The notes: generated from the sequence alone by a model not told the origin. DNA of 55,173 bases from Acinetobacter sichuanensis (GCF_003024515.2 NZ_PYIX02000028.1:1-55173), one strand, 5' to 3'; counted from the stretch's first letter, positions 17,462 through 25,646 are shown. Numbers and translations are program-made.

Positions 17462-17498
17462 AGTGAACAAGTGTTCTTTTAGTGAACGTTTGTAAGCT
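17462..17498. promoter_or_regulatory. DesT-like operator pair
   Basis: Two adjacent sites share the half-site AGTGAAC. The first (17462-17479) has GAACA-AG-TGTTC as a perfect core palindrome. The second (17481-17498) begins AGTGAACG and has a weaker right arm. They are 19 bases apart, so they face the same side of the DNA roughly every two turns. They lie 32 bases upstream of the reductase start. Confidence 0.55.
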
Positions 17499-17515
17499 AT
17501 ACTTATTTTTAATTT

Positions 17516-17535
17516 CAGTCAACAAGTGTTTACTG
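17516..17535. promoter_or_regulatory. DesT-like operator palindrome near the TetR gene
   Basis: CAGTCAACA-AG-TGTTTACTG is an inverted repeat of nine bases per arm with a single mismatch. It contains the same core as the site at 17462. From memory it resembles the palindrome bound by Pseudomonas DesT. Its place between the divergent genes fits control of both the desaturase operon and the regulator itself. Confidence 0.6.
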
Positions 17536-17602
17536 ACATTCGTCGTTTAATTTCCCTTTATTTTTGATAAACTCATCACAATCAATTTCTTCGGATAACA
17601 GC

Positions 17603-18247
17603 ATGTCGATACGGGATGAGCGCAAACAACAAAGTCGTCAGGCTTTACTTGATGCTGCCTTGACACTCAGCACATCAGGTCGTTCATTTTCGAGTATTAG
17701 TTTGCGTGAAGTTGCACGAGAAGTAGGTTTGGTTCCAACCGCTTTTTATCGACATTTCCAAGATATGGAAGAGTTAGGCAAAGAGTTAGTTGATCAAGTT
17801 GCTCTTTACCTTAAAAATGTTCTCCATCAACTCGGACAAGGTCTGGCTTTGCCTGAAGCGAAAACTCAAACAACAATGGACTCTTTTTTCGAAGCTGTAG
17901 AGCAAAATCCACAACAATGGATTTTCATGATCGCTGAACGATGGGGAGGATCAAAAGCTGTACGCCTTGCCATTAATCGCGAAATTAATTATTTAACTGA
18001 AGATTTAACCAGCGAATTAAAAAAATTAGAATTTTTTGAACATTTTCAAAATAGTCAGGACTTACATGTTTTAACAAGTTTATTGATTAACTCATCATTT
18101 ACTTGGGCAATGTCATGGCTTAGCCTGAGCCGCCAATACTCAGATCTTGAATTAGAGTCACAAAAAATGATTTTTAAAAAACAATCCGTGACACAAATTC
18201 GTTTAATTTTTAGAGGCATTTTAAACTGGGAAAGTAGCCGTATTTAA
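17603..18247 (+). CDS. TetR-family regulator, DesT-like
   Basis: This TetR-family repressor probably senses acyl-CoA composition and controls the divergent reductase-desaturase genes. The N-terminal helix-turn-helix is clear (RQALLDAALTL, then SLREVAREVGLVPTAFYRHF). The C-terminal ligand domain is variable, as usual. I chose the ATG at 17603 (MSIRDERKQQ), because the upstream TTG at 17564 has no ribosome binding site and would add an unstructured tail. The protein is then 214 residues. Assignment as DesT rests on gene context and on the palindromes in the shared gap. Confidence 0.8.
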   Translation: MSIRDERKQQSRQALLDAALTLSTSGRSFSSISLREVAREVGLVPTAFYRHFQDMEELGKELVDQVALYLKNVLHQLGQGLALPEAKTQTTMDSFFEAVEQNPQQWIFMIAERWGGSKAVRLAINREINYLTEDLTSELKKLEFFEHFQNSQDLHVLTSLLINSSFTWAMSWLSLSRQYSDLELESQKMIFKKQSVTQIRLIFRGILNWESSRI

Positions 18248-18279
18248 AGCTTCAATTTGCATTATTTTCTGAAAAATTC

Positions 18280-18320
18280 TGACAAAAAAAGACCTACATA
18301 ATGTAGGTCTTTTTTTGTCA
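18280..18320. terminator. Bidirectional terminator between the TetR gene and dsbA
   Basis: A perfect 18-bp stem with a 5-base loop, core GACCTAC / GTAGGTC, carries seven A on the left arm and seven T on the right arm. It serves both convergent genes. Confidence 0.93.
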
Positions 18321-18327
18321 CGTTAAA

Positions 18328-18936
18328 TTATTTACGTTCTTTATTAATTAAGTATTCAACAACTTGAACTACTTTTTGATCTTCACCTTGTACAACATAT
18401 TTGCCATTTACCACAACTGCTGGAACACCACTTAATTGATATTGTTGAGCAAGTTTATTGGCTTGTGAAACTTTGGCAGTGATTGCAAATGAATTATACA
18501 TGCTATTAAATTTTGCTTCAGGTACACCATATTTAGTAAAGAACTTAGCAAATTCATCTTTTTGTAAAATTTGCTGACCAGTACCATTCGCATGGAATAA
18601 CGGTAAATGTGTACGTTTACGTACACCTAATGCTTCAGATACATAATATGCACGTGCACCTTGTTCCCAAAGTTTATTCATTGCTGCTGGTGTACGAATA
18701 AAATTCACATCACTTGGAATTTTTCTTAGCCATGCTTGCATATGAGGTTCTAGCTTAAAGCAGTGTGGACACCCATACCAAAAAAATTCACGTACTTCAA
18801 TTTTACCTGCAACTTCAGGTTTACCAGGGTTTTGTACTACGGTGTAATCTTTACCTGCAACAAAATCAGCCGCCATTGCATTTGCAGAAAATGCCATAAC
18901 CATTGCAGTCATGCCACCTAAAATAAATTTTTTCAT
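18328..18936 (-). CDS. dsbA: DsbA, periplasmic thiol:disulfide oxidoreductase
   Basis: DsbA introduces disulfide bonds into exported proteins. From the ATG at 18936 the protein starts with a signal peptide (MKKFILGGMTAMVMAFSANAMA). The thioredoxin-fold active site follows as C56-P-H-C59 in 'FFWYGCPHCFKLEPH', and the cis-proline loop is 'SGVPAVVVNG'. The longer frame to 18978 adds 14 residues without signal character. GAGGA sits about 12 bases upstream, somewhat far. At 202 residues it matches the family. It is divergent from ubiG and likely supports the cysteine-containing exported proteins encoded nearby. Confidence 0.94.
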   Translation of the reverse strand: MKKFILGGMTAMVMAFSANAMAADFVAGKDYTVVQNPGKPEVAGKIEVREFFWYGCPHCFKLEPHMQAWLRKIPSDVNFIRTPAAMNKLWEQGARAYYVSEALGVRKRTHLPLFHANGTGQQILQKDEFAKFFTKYGVPEAKFNSMYNSFAITAKVSQANKLAQQYQLSGVPAVVVNGKYVVQGEDQKVVQVVEYLINKERK

Positions 18937-19119
18937 TGACTTTATTGTCCTCGAACTCGTTTTGTATAGCTTATGCACTCACTATAAAACAATTATGGGA
19001 AAATCGTTTTCCTTCTGTGAAGTTTTTTACACGATTCATCGCTTTTTTCATAATTAACGGTACACTAGCATAATTGAACTTAATTTTTGATTAAAACAAT
19101 TTATTCAGAGGTGACTGAT

Positions 19120-19833
19120 ATGTCGCAACTTAATGTTGATCCACAGGAAATTGCTAAATTTGAAGCGCTTGCTGCATTATGGTGGGATCAGCACTCTGAG
19201 TTCAGACCCTTACATCAAATCAATCCACTTCGTTTAAACTGGATCGATGAACGTGTAGGCGGTTTATCAGGTAAAAAAGTACTTGATGTTGGCTGTGGTG
19301 GTGGAATTTTAGCTGAAAGCATGGCGCGTCGTGGTGCAGATGTACTCGGTATTGATATGGGTGCTGCGCCTTTAAATGTGGCACGTCTACATGCTGAGCA
19401 AGAAAATGTTCAAAATATTGAATATAAACAAATCCCTGTGGAACAACTCGCAGAAGAACAAGCAGGTCAATATGACGTTGTGACTTGTATGGAAATGCTG
19501 GAACATGTACCTAACCCTGCATCTATTATTCAAGCCTGCCAAAAATTAGTTAAACCCAATGGGCAAGTATTTTTCTCAACGATTAACCGTAATCCAAAAG
19601 CCTATTTATTTGCCATCATTGGTGCGGAATATGTACTTCGTCTTTTGAAAAAAGGCACACATGATTATCATAAATTTATTAAGCCTTCTGAACTTGCACA
19701 TGACATCCGTACCTCAGGTTTAAAACTCAAAGATATGACAGGCTTACATTATAATCCATTGACTAAACACTACTGGCTTGCATCAAATGTCGATGTGAAT
19801 TATATGGTTTATACAGTCAATGAGGGTGTCTAA
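19120..19833 (+). CDS. ubiG: UbiG, ubiquinone biosynthesis O-methyltransferase
   Basis: UbiG carries out both O-methylations in ubiquinone synthesis with S-adenosylmethionine. The SAM-binding motif I is '[18 protein letters not shown]', and the family motif '[14 protein letters not shown]' and the region '[14 protein letters not shown]' follow. The N-terminal '[20 protein letters not shown]' is typical. I chose the ATG at 19120, which has AGAGGTGA seven bases upstream. The longer frame from 19087 has no such site. The stop codon overlaps the next gene by one base, so the two are coupled. Confidence 0.96.
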   Translation: MSQLNVDPQEIAKFEALAALWWDQHSEFRPLHQINPLRLNWIDERVGGLSGKKVLDVGCGGGILAESMARRGADVLGIDMGAAPLNVARLHAEQENVQNIEYKQIPVEQLAEEQAGQYDVVTCMEMLEHVPNPASIIQACQKLVKPNGQVFFSTINRNPKAYLFAIIGAEYVLRLLKKGTHDYHKFIKPSELAHDIRTSGLKLKDMTGLHYNPLTKHYWLASNVDVNYMVYTVNEGV

Positions 19834-20522
19834 TGCAAGCAGTTCTATTTGATTTAGATGGTACATTGATTGATACAGCAGCAGACTTTATTCGCATCAT
19901 TCAAGAGATGTGCCGTGCAGAAGGACGTGCTGTTGTTGATGCAGATCTGATTCGTACTCAGGTATCTGAAGGTGCTCGTGCCATGGTGAAATTGGTTTAT
20001 CCTGAACTTGAAGTGGATGATCCCATTTTTTTAGCGCATCGCCAACGATTTTTAGATTTATATGGCGCTGATATTGCAGTAGATACAGATTTATTTACAG
20101 GCATGTATCCACTTTTGGCAGATTTAGAAAGTCACCATATTCCATGGGGTATTGTCACCAATAAACCACGTGGATTAAGCGAAGCTTTACTCAAAGCACT
20201 TGATTTAACTGAGCGCTGTGCAGTTCTCGTTTGTCCTGAAGATGTCAAACAAACAAAACCTGATCCTGAACCGATGTATCTTGCTGCAAAACACTTGAAG
20301 ATTGATGAAAAACAGATTATTTATGTAGGTGATCATCCAAGAGATATTGACGCAGGTCGCAATGCAAAAATGTATACCATTTTAGCAGCGTATGGTTATC
20401 TACCCTTGCAACACAAAGATAATTTAGCAGCATGGCAAGCAGACCATATTGTCAGCAATGTTTCTGAATTACATCAAGTGCTCAATAAACTGGTGGGTAT
20501 TAAACAACACAGCGTAACTTAA
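19833..20522 (+). CDS. mupP: HAD phosphatase, probably MupP (N-acetylmuramate 6-phosphate phosphatase)
   Basis: This HAD-superfamily phosphatase has motif I 'FDLDGTLIDT' at the N-terminus, motif II 'IVTNKP', the motif III lysine in 'KQTKPDPEP' and motif IV 'VGDHPRDIDAGRN'. By sequence alone it would be annotated phosphoglycolate phosphatase (Gph). In Pseudomonas the gene between ubiG and the yciK-type reductase is mupP, which dephosphorylates MurNAc-6-phosphate in the cell-wall recycling route that bypasses de novo UDP-MurNAc synthesis. The same order here makes MupP the better guess, consistent with ampD in the same window. It overlaps ubiG by one base. Confidence 0.8.
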   Translation: MQAVLFDLDGTLIDTAADFIRIIQEMCRAEGRAVVDADLIRTQVSEGARAMVKLVYPELEVDDPIFLAHRQRFLDLYGADIAVDTDLFTGMYPLLADLESHHIPWGIVTNKPRGLSEALLKALDLTERCAVLVCPEDVKQTKPDPEPMYLAAKHLKIDEKQIIYVGDHPRDIDAGRNAKMYTILAAYGYLPLQHKDNLAAWQADHIVSNVSELHQVLNKLVGIKQHSVT

Positions 20523-20558
20523 AAATCATCATAAATAACAAAGATTAGGAGGTCTCCC

Positions 20559-21305
20559 ATGAAATATTCAGAATATCAACCTCGTTCAGACTTACTCAAA
20601 GACAAAATCATTTTGATCACAGGTGCAGGGGACGGAATTGGGCGTGCTGCTGCAATCAGTTATGCACTACATGGTGCTACAGTGGTTTTGCATGGTCGTA
20701 CGCTGAATAAGCTTGAGGTCATCTATGATGAAATTGAAGCTTTGGGAGCACCACAACCTGCGATTTTACCCTTACAACTTTCTTCAGCTTCAGCACGTGA
20801 CTATGAGCTTTTAGTAGATACACTGGAACAGCAATTTGGTCGTTTGGATGGGATTTTGCATAATGCAGGTATCTTAGGGGAGCGTGTTGAATTGGCACAT
20901 TATCCTGAAGAAGTTTGGGATGATGTCATGGCTGTTAATTTACGTGCGCCATTTATATTAACTCAAGAGTTATTACCTCTATTACAAAAATCTGAACATG
21001 CTTCTGTGGTATTTGCAAGCTCAGGTGTTGGTCGTGAAGCACGTGCAGAATGGGGCGCTTATTCTGTTTCTAAAATTGCCATAGAAGCTGTCAGCCAAAT
21101 TTTTGCTAAAGAACGTACTTATCCAAATATTCGTTTTAACTGCATTAATCCAGGTGGAACACGTACAGCAATGCGTGCCAAAGCCTACCCTGCTGAAGAT
21201 CCAAAAACTTTACCTACACCAGAAGCGATTCTTCCTGCATATCTTTATTTAATGGGAGATGACAGTCTTGATATGAATGGTCAAAGTATTGATGCACAAG
21301 ACTAA
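20559..21305 (+). CDS. yciK: YciK-family short-chain dehydrogenase/reductase
   Basis: This is a cytoplasmic short-chain oxidoreductase. The nucleotide-binding motif is 'ILITGAGDGIGRAAAISYA', then 'LHNAGILG', the catalytic Ser in 'VVFASSGVGREARAEWGAY' and the Tyr-x3-Lys in 'YSVSK'. The C-terminal 'INPGGTRTAMRAKAYPAED' is characteristic of the YciK group. AGGAGG lies seven bases before the ATG, one of the strongest ribosome binding sites in the window. The natural substrate of this group is not known to me. It follows ubiG and mupP by 36 bases and is probably in the same operon. Confidence 0.88.
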   Translation: MKYSEYQPRSDLLKDKIILITGAGDGIGRAAAISYALHGATVVLHGRTLNKLEVIYDEIEALGAPQPAILPLQLSSASARDYELLVDTLEQQFGRLDGILHNAGILGERVELAHYPEEVWDDVMAVNLRAPFILTQELLPLLQKSEHASVVFASSGVGREARAEWGAYSVSKIAIEAVSQIFAKERTYPNIRFNCINPGGTRTAMRAKAYPAEDPKTLPTPEAILPAYLYLMGDDSLDMNGQSIDAQD

Positions 21306-21320
21306 AATTTAGTATTAAGT

Positions 21321-21349
21321 TTTGAATGAGTTGCTAAAACTCATTCAAA
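21321..21349 (+). terminator. Hairpin after yciK, probable terminator
   Basis: TTTGAATGAGTT and AACTCATTCAAA form a perfect 12-bp stem with the loop GCTAA, 16 bases after the yciK stop codon. Only a weak T tract follows. Confidence 0.6.
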
Positions 21350-21478
21350 TACGTCTTTCTACAGCACATTATTTAAAATCGCTTTACCCAATCAATATTA
21401 CAATAATATTCAGTTTTCCAAATCAAAAGATCTGATTTATCCTTTTTCCAAGCTCAATTTTATGGCAAGGAACTACAC

Positions 21479-21658
21479 ATGACAGATCAAAAACTTAAAG
21501 TTGAAATGATTCGTTCTATTGAAGAATTGCAACTTCCAAATGAACTCATTGATGCTTTAGATGATGTAAAACTGGCTGAAAATGTCAGCACTGCCTTAAC
21601 TTATTTAAAAAAATATAACGCAGCAGTGGCATTAATTTTTCTGTCATTTAAAAGATAA
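21479..21658 (+). CDS. Small hypothetical protein of 59 residues
   Basis: The frame opens with ATG at 21479 and ends with TAA at 21658. AAGGA stands eight bases before the ATG, a good ribosome binding site. The protein begins MTDQKLKVEMIRSIEELQLP. It is acidic and probably helical in its first two thirds and ends with a short hydrophobic, basic tail (AAVALIFLSFKR). No signal peptide or known motif is visible. It lies 130 bases after the yciK terminator, so it probably has its own promoter. The clear ribosome binding site and coding-like sequence support a real gene, but its function cannot be inferred. Confidence 0.65.
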   Translation: MTDQKLKVEMIRSIEELQLPNELIDALDDVKLAENVSTALTYLKKYNAAVALIFLSFKR

Positions 21659-21917
21659 GCAATGATAATTTAGTGTGATCAATTCACTTATTTTCATAAT
21701 TTCTTACATCTTTATTGAACTCCGTCACAAATTTTAAATTTGCTTTTAACCCTTATTTAACAAGTCTTTCCAATTTGAGCTTTTATCATTAACAGAAATA
21801 TGTTCTTATTATGTCTGCATTTTTAAATGAAAAACTGAACTTTCTTCACAGTTTCTCTGCAATTTGACAGTACATTAGTGATGTGAAAAACAACACTTCA
21901 AAAAAGCGAGGGCTCCT

Positions 21918-22316
21918 ATGAAAAAGATTTTAGCGATCATCGCCATTTCTTTATCAACACTGATGAACATGCAAATCGCCAGTGCAGGACCTCATTTTGA
22001 CAATGATCGTGGTTATGAACGTGGTGAAAAAGGCGACCGTGGAAATCGTGGGCGTAATGCACGTGACTATGATGACGATGATATTCAAGAAAAGCGTCGT
22101 GAACGTGAAGAACGTGGTGTAAAACGTTTGCAACAACACAAATGGCAAACAGGTTATGTCATGCCGCAACATTATCGTGGTAATAGTTATAAAGTCGATT
22201 ATAAAGACAGTAATCTACCTAAGCCATCTCGTAATCAACAATGGTACAAAATTAATAACGACTATATTTTAGTTGATTCAGACAGTAATAATATCGTGAA
22301 TATTCGTGGGATGTAA
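21918..22316 (+). CDS. RcnB-family periplasmic protein (first of three)
   Basis: This is a small exported protein with a signal peptide (about residues 1-23, ending 'QIASA'). The highly charged linker has Asp, Arg, Gly and Glu runs (about 24-75, for example 'RGEKGDRGNRGRNARD'). The C-terminal RcnB-like domain has the pattern W-x-G-Y-x-MP-x-x-YR, 'VDYKDSNLPKPSRNQQWYK' and a final 'YILVDSDSNNIVNI'. E. coli RcnB helps nickel and cobalt homeostasis in the periplasm; the role of Acinetobacter members is not established. GAGGGCT precedes the ATG. The first of three related genes, it has a linker rich in charged residues rather than histidine. Confidence 0.8.
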   Translation: MKKILAIIAISLSTLMNMQIASAGPHFDNDRGYERGEKGDRGNRGRNARDYDDDDIQEKRREREERGVKRLQQHKWQTGYVMPQHYRGNSYKVDYKDSNLPKPSRNQQWYKINNDYILVDSDSNNIVNIRGM

Positions 22317-22356
22317 TCAGTATCTGTTGACCATCTCGCAATGCTTACCATAATAA

Positions 22357-22385
22357 AACAGCGTACACTTTGCATGTACGCTGTT
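22357..22385 (-). terminator. Terminator between the first RcnB gene and the leftward membrane protein gene
   Basis: AACAGCGTACA and TGTACGCTGTT form a perfect 11-bp stem with a 7-base loop. The T-rich tail is on the minus-strand side (TTTATTATGG), so it mainly ends the leftward gene at 22407; it may also serve the rightward RcnB gene. Confidence 0.7.
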
Positions 22386-22406
22386 GCTCAATGCCATAGA
22401 TGTGAC

Positions 22407-22916
22407 TCAGTGCCTCTGCGGTTTATGCAAGTCGATCCAATACATTAATGGATGCTGTTCAATAAAAGCGAAAGGAATATCAATCTTCCAACCTTGCTGA
22501 TTATATATTCGCATATGGGGTTTTCCTAAAATATCTAAATGACGATATTTCGTAATCTCATGAAAATAAATCGTCCGATCCCTTCCAATACCTCGATTAT
22601 AAACAACACAATTTTCATGCAATTCGATATACCAATTACGTGCCAAAAATAAGAAAGTATTGGCAAGAAAAGCAAATAGCCCACAGATGACCCATGCAGC
22701 AATCTGCTGCTTTTTTTCCACATGCCCTGTTAAAATCCAAATTGCAATTGCGCCTGCAGCTATTGCCAATAGGATGAAAAAGACTGTTGTGTGTTGACTT
22801 ATTTCTAGGCGGTTATGACTGGGCATTTGATAACGAAACAAGTGACGCATGATTTGAAAGAGATAAATACTGATGAGACTTGTGAAAAAAGTAATCAAAA
22901 AAAAATTTATCGTCAT
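22407..22916 (-). CDS. Membrane protein with C-terminal PH-like region, function unknown
   Basis: Three hydrophobic segments lie at about residues 3-24, 45-64 and 71-91. A soluble C-terminal part of about 75 residues follows. It has alternating strands ('WYIELHENCVVYNRGIGRDRT', 'MRIYNQQGWKIDIPFAFIE') that look like the PH-like domain found after helices in several bacterial membrane proteins; this is a structural guess. No catalytic motif is visible. The gene is leftward between rightward RcnB genes, so it belongs to a separate transcript. Confidence 0.65.
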   Translation of the reverse strand: MTINFFLITFFTSLISIYLFQIMRHLFRYQMPSHNRLEISQHTTVFFILLAIAAGAIAIWILTGHVEKKQQIAAWVICGLFAFLANTFLFLARNWYIELHENCVVYNRGIGRDRTIYFHEITKYRHLDILGKPHMRIYNQQGWKIDIPFAFIEQHPLMYWIDLHKPQRH

Positions 22917-23130
22917 AATGGTCTTCTCTTTATTTTTTTATCTGTCTTAAATTTTACATCAAGCGTTGAAAATACTGATCTTATTTTTAACATAAAACAA
23001 TATTTGCTTTTTATTCTTCATCAATTCTTCATACATTTCACAATTCAACTCAATAGCACTCACCATTTATCTCAAATTGTTGAGTAAATTGATTCTATCG
23101 AAGGAAATCAGCTCTATTCAGGTGAATCAA

Positions 23131-23517
23131 ATGAAAAGTGTACTCACAGCAATCGCATTATCTTTAAGCGCACTCGTTGCAACATCTGCAATGGCTGCAC
23201 CAAATGACTATCATCGTGACCATAACAATCGTTACCAACAAAACCATTGGGATCATAAAAATGATCACCGTTGGAATAACGATAATCGTCACAACAATCA
23301 ACATAACAACCAGCATAATAATCGTGTAAATCCAAGTCGTGAATGGCGTTCTGGGCAGTATTTACCAAGCCAATTTAGCTCATCACGTTATCAGGTAAAT
23401 TATAAAAATTATCGCCAATTGCCAAAACCGAGCAAATACCAACAGTGGTATAAAGTAAATGGTGACTATGTATTAGTGAATGAACGAAATAATCGTATTA
23501 TTCGCATTATCGGTTAA
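23131..23517 (+). CDS. RcnB-family periplasmic protein (second of three)
   Basis: From the ATG at 23131, which has CAGGTGA six bases upstream, the protein has a signal peptide ending 'TSAMAA'. A linker very rich in His and Asn follows (about residues 28-68, with 'NNQHNNQHNNR'). The C-terminal RcnB-like domain includes 'WRSGQYLPSQFSSSRYQVNY', 'LPKPSKYQQWYKVNGDYVLV' and 'NNRIIRIIG'. The His/Asn-rich part could bind divalent metals. An in-frame start 54 bases earlier would break the signal peptide and is rejected. The first 24 residues are almost the same as in the third copy. Confidence 0.82.
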   Translation: MKSVLTAIALSLSALVATSAMAAPNDYHRDHNNRYQQNHWDHKNDHRWNNDNRHNNQHNNQHNNRVNPSREWRSGQYLPSQFSSSRYQVNYKNYRQLPKPSKYQQWYKVNGDYVLVNERNNRIIRIIG

Positions 23518-23545
23518 AAATTAGAATTTCTAGAAAACCCCATAT

Positions 23546-23569
23546 AGCCCAATTTATATTGGGCTTTTT
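23546..23569 (+). terminator. Terminator after the second RcnB gene
   Basis: AGCCCAAT and ATTGGGCT form an 8-bp stem with the loop TTAT, followed by TTTT and C-TT. It is 28 bases after the stop codon. Confidence 0.87.
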
Positions 23570-23712
23570 CTTATTTTGATAATTTAAATATATTTATGGA
23601 TAAATATAACGTTTTTTAAATACATATTTTCAAATTTACTTCATTGTTTCTCTATATTTTTCACGTAAATTTAACTCATCGAAAGGCACAAACATAAGGT
23701 TAGGCAGAGTCA

Positions 23713-24063
23713 ATGAAAAGTTTAGTTAGCGCAATTACATTATCATTAAGCGCACTTGTTGCAACATCTGCAATGGCTGCACCACAAGATCATTCACATG
23801 CTCCACATACATCTCACAGCAGCCAAACGCATCAACAAACTGTAAAACATAATACCCATACACAGCATGCACAATCACAACAACAATCGTGGAAAACAGG
23901 CAATGCCTTCCCAAGTCAATATCGTAGTGCTGGCTATAAAATTGATTATAAACAACATAAAAACTTGAACAAACCGACCAAACATCAGCAATGGTATAAA
24001 GTGAATGGTCAATATGTATTAATGAATACGACAAATCATAAAATTGTCAAAGTTGTTCGTTAA
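23713..24063 (+). CDS. RcnB-family periplasmic protein (third of three)
   Basis: The protein has a signal peptide ending 'TSAMAA', nearly identical to that of the second copy even at DNA level. A linker rich in His, Gln, Ser and Thr follows (about residues 24-56, with 'HSHAPHTSHSSQTHQQ'). The C-terminal RcnB-like domain reads 'WKTGNAFPSQYRSAGYKIDY', 'LNKPTKHQQWYKVNGQYVLM' and 'NHKIVKVV'. AAGG about 15 bases before the ATG is a weak ribosome binding site. It has its own terminator, so the three RcnB-like genes are probably separate transcripts. Confidence 0.82.
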   Translation: MKSLVSAITLSLSALVATSAMAAPQDHSHAPHTSHSSQTHQQTVKHNTHTQHAQSQQQSWKTGNAFPSQYRSAGYKIDYKQHKNLNKPTKHQQWYKVNGQYVLMNTTNHKIVKVVR

Positions 24064-24080
24064 ACTCAAAAATCTCTCCC

Positions 24081-24118
24081 AACACCTTATGTTTTTAAAA
24101 GACATAAGGTGTTTTTTT
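24081..24118 (+). terminator. Terminator after the third RcnB gene
   Basis: AACACCTTATGT and ACATAAGGTGTT form a perfect 12-bp stem with a 9-base loop, followed by seven T. Confidence 0.92.
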
Positions 24119-24181
24119 ATGGTTCATATACCGAAGTGATTTTTTTTGTTTAGAATTACAAATTGAATATGACATATTGAG

Positions 24182-25546
24182 ATGGCTTACATGCAAACTG
24201 ACATTTTAGAAACTTCACAAAGCACCACCCAACAATATGTGCATTGGTTTCGTCATTCTGCGCCTTATATCAATGCACATCGTGGCAAAACATTTGTGCT
24301 TATGTTTGCTGGTGAAGCTGTTCTACATGAGAATTTTCAGCATATTATTCATGATATTGCGCTCTTACATTCACTTGGAATTCGCCTGATTCTTGTTTAT
24401 GGTGCGCGCCCACAAATTAATGCAAATTTAAAAGAAAAGCATATTCAAAGCCCAATTCATATCAATCGACGTGTGACGACACGCGAGTCTTTACCTGCGG
24501 TGATGAACGCTGTTGGTTCTATTCGTTTGCAAATCGAAGCGCTACTTTCAATGGGTTTAGCCAACTCTCCGATGTTTGGGGCACGTATAGATGTCGTTTC
24601 TGGTAACTTTGTGACTGCAAAACCGTATGGCATCCGTGATGGTGTGGACTTTCAACTGACAGGTGAAGTCCGTAGCCTAGATACCGAAGCTATCCAACGG
24701 CATTTAGACAGCCAAAACATTGTTTTACTAGGTCCTACAGGCTACTCCACTACAGGAGAAGTCTTTAACTTATTAGCAGAAGAAGTCGCAACCAAAACAG
24801 CGATTCATATCAAAGCCGATAAATTGATTTTTTTAGGCAATCAACAAGGTTTATTAGATGAACACGGACAATTATTAAGAGAGATCACACCGCATCAACT
24901 CGATCAACATATTGAAAAATTCCAAGATTCTAATTTTGAAATCGCACTCCATTTACATAATGCCAAGGAAGCTTCGCTCAAAGGCGTACATCGCGTTCAC
25001 TTACTGTCTTATGCTTATGATGGTGCATTAATCGAGGAATTATTCACTCGTGATGGTCACGGTACCATGATCACTGATGCCCATTATGAAGAAGAGCGCA
25101 TGGCAAATATTGGTGATGTTGGTGGTTTAATCAACCTCTTGCGTCCACTCGAAGAAGAAGGCATTTTAGTCTATCGTTCACGTGAACTTTTAGAAAATGA
25201 AATTGATCAATTTGCTGTGATTGAACGCGATGGTACGATTCTCGCTTGTGCTGCGCTCTATCCAATTCCTGCAACAGAAAATGAAATTCAATCTGCGGAA
25301 ATTGCTTGTGTTGCTGTGCATCCAAGTTATCGTAAGTCCAATCGTGGCAGTCAAATTCTGCATTTTCTTGAAGAAAAAGCACAACAACTTGGAATTCAAC
25401 AACTGTTTGTACTCACTACGCGTACTGCGCATTGGTTTATTGAGCATGGTTTCTCTAAAGCCAGTGTTGATGATCTACCTTCAGCACGCCAAGCTTTGTA
25501 TAACTATCAACGTAACTCTATGGTTTTTAAAAAGCGTATTTCTTAA
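24182..25546 (+). CDS. argA: ArgA, N-acetylglutamate synthase
   Basis: ArgA makes N-acetylglutamate from glutamate and acetyl-CoA, the first step of arginine synthesis. The N-terminal two thirds is an amino-acid-kinase fold (from 'KTFVLMFAGEAVLHENF', with 'LVYGARPQIN') that binds arginine for feedback control. The C-terminal third is a GNAT acetyltransferase domain with 'EIACVAVHPSYRKSNRGSQI' as the acetyl-CoA loop and 'LFVLTTRTAHWFIEHGF'. The length of 454 residues matches the classical two-domain enzyme. The start may be ATG 24182 or the ATG nine bases later; neither has a strong ribosome binding site. Confidence 0.95.
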   Translation: MAYMQTDILETSQSTTQQYVHWFRHSAPYINAHRGKTFVLMFAGEAVLHENFQHIIHDIALLHSLGIRLILVYGARPQINANLKEKHIQSPIHINRRVTTRESLPAVMNAVGSIRLQIEALLSMGLANSPMFGARIDVVSGNFVTAKPYGIRDGVDFQLTGEVRSLDTEAIQRHLDSQNIVLLGPTGYSTTGEVFNLLAEEVATKTAIHIKADKLIFLGNQQGLLDEHGQLLREITPHQLDQHIEKFQDSNFEIALHLHNAKEASLKGVHRVHLLSYAYDGALIEELFTRDGHGTMITDAHYEEERMANIGDVGGLINLLRPLEEEGILVYRSRELLENEIDQFAVIERDGTILACAALYPIPATENEIQSAEIACVAVHPSYRKSNRGSQILHFLEEKAQQLGIQQLFVLTTRTAHWFIEHGFSKASVDDLPSARQALYNYQRNSMVFKKRIS

Positions 25547-25604
25547 TTCCGTTTGGTATGACATCTGAATGAGCATTAGCACAATTCTCACTAAGCTTAT
25601 ATCA

Positions 25605-25646
25605 ATAGATTGCATCAAATCCTATATTCATTTTGATGCAATCTAT
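25605..25646 (+). terminator. Hairpin after argA
   Basis: ATAGATTGCATCAAA and TTTGATGCAATCTAT form a perfect 15-bp stem with a 12-base loop, 58 bases after argA. No clear T tract follows. The remaining 224 bases up to the ssu operon are AT-rich and must contain its promoter, but I see no defined site there. Confidence 0.55.

Noticed and set aside
22815..23087. A 90-codon rightward frame opposite the start of the membrane protein gene and into the next gap
   Set aside because: It mostly mirrors the membrane protein gene on the other strand and has no initiation signal or family resemblance.
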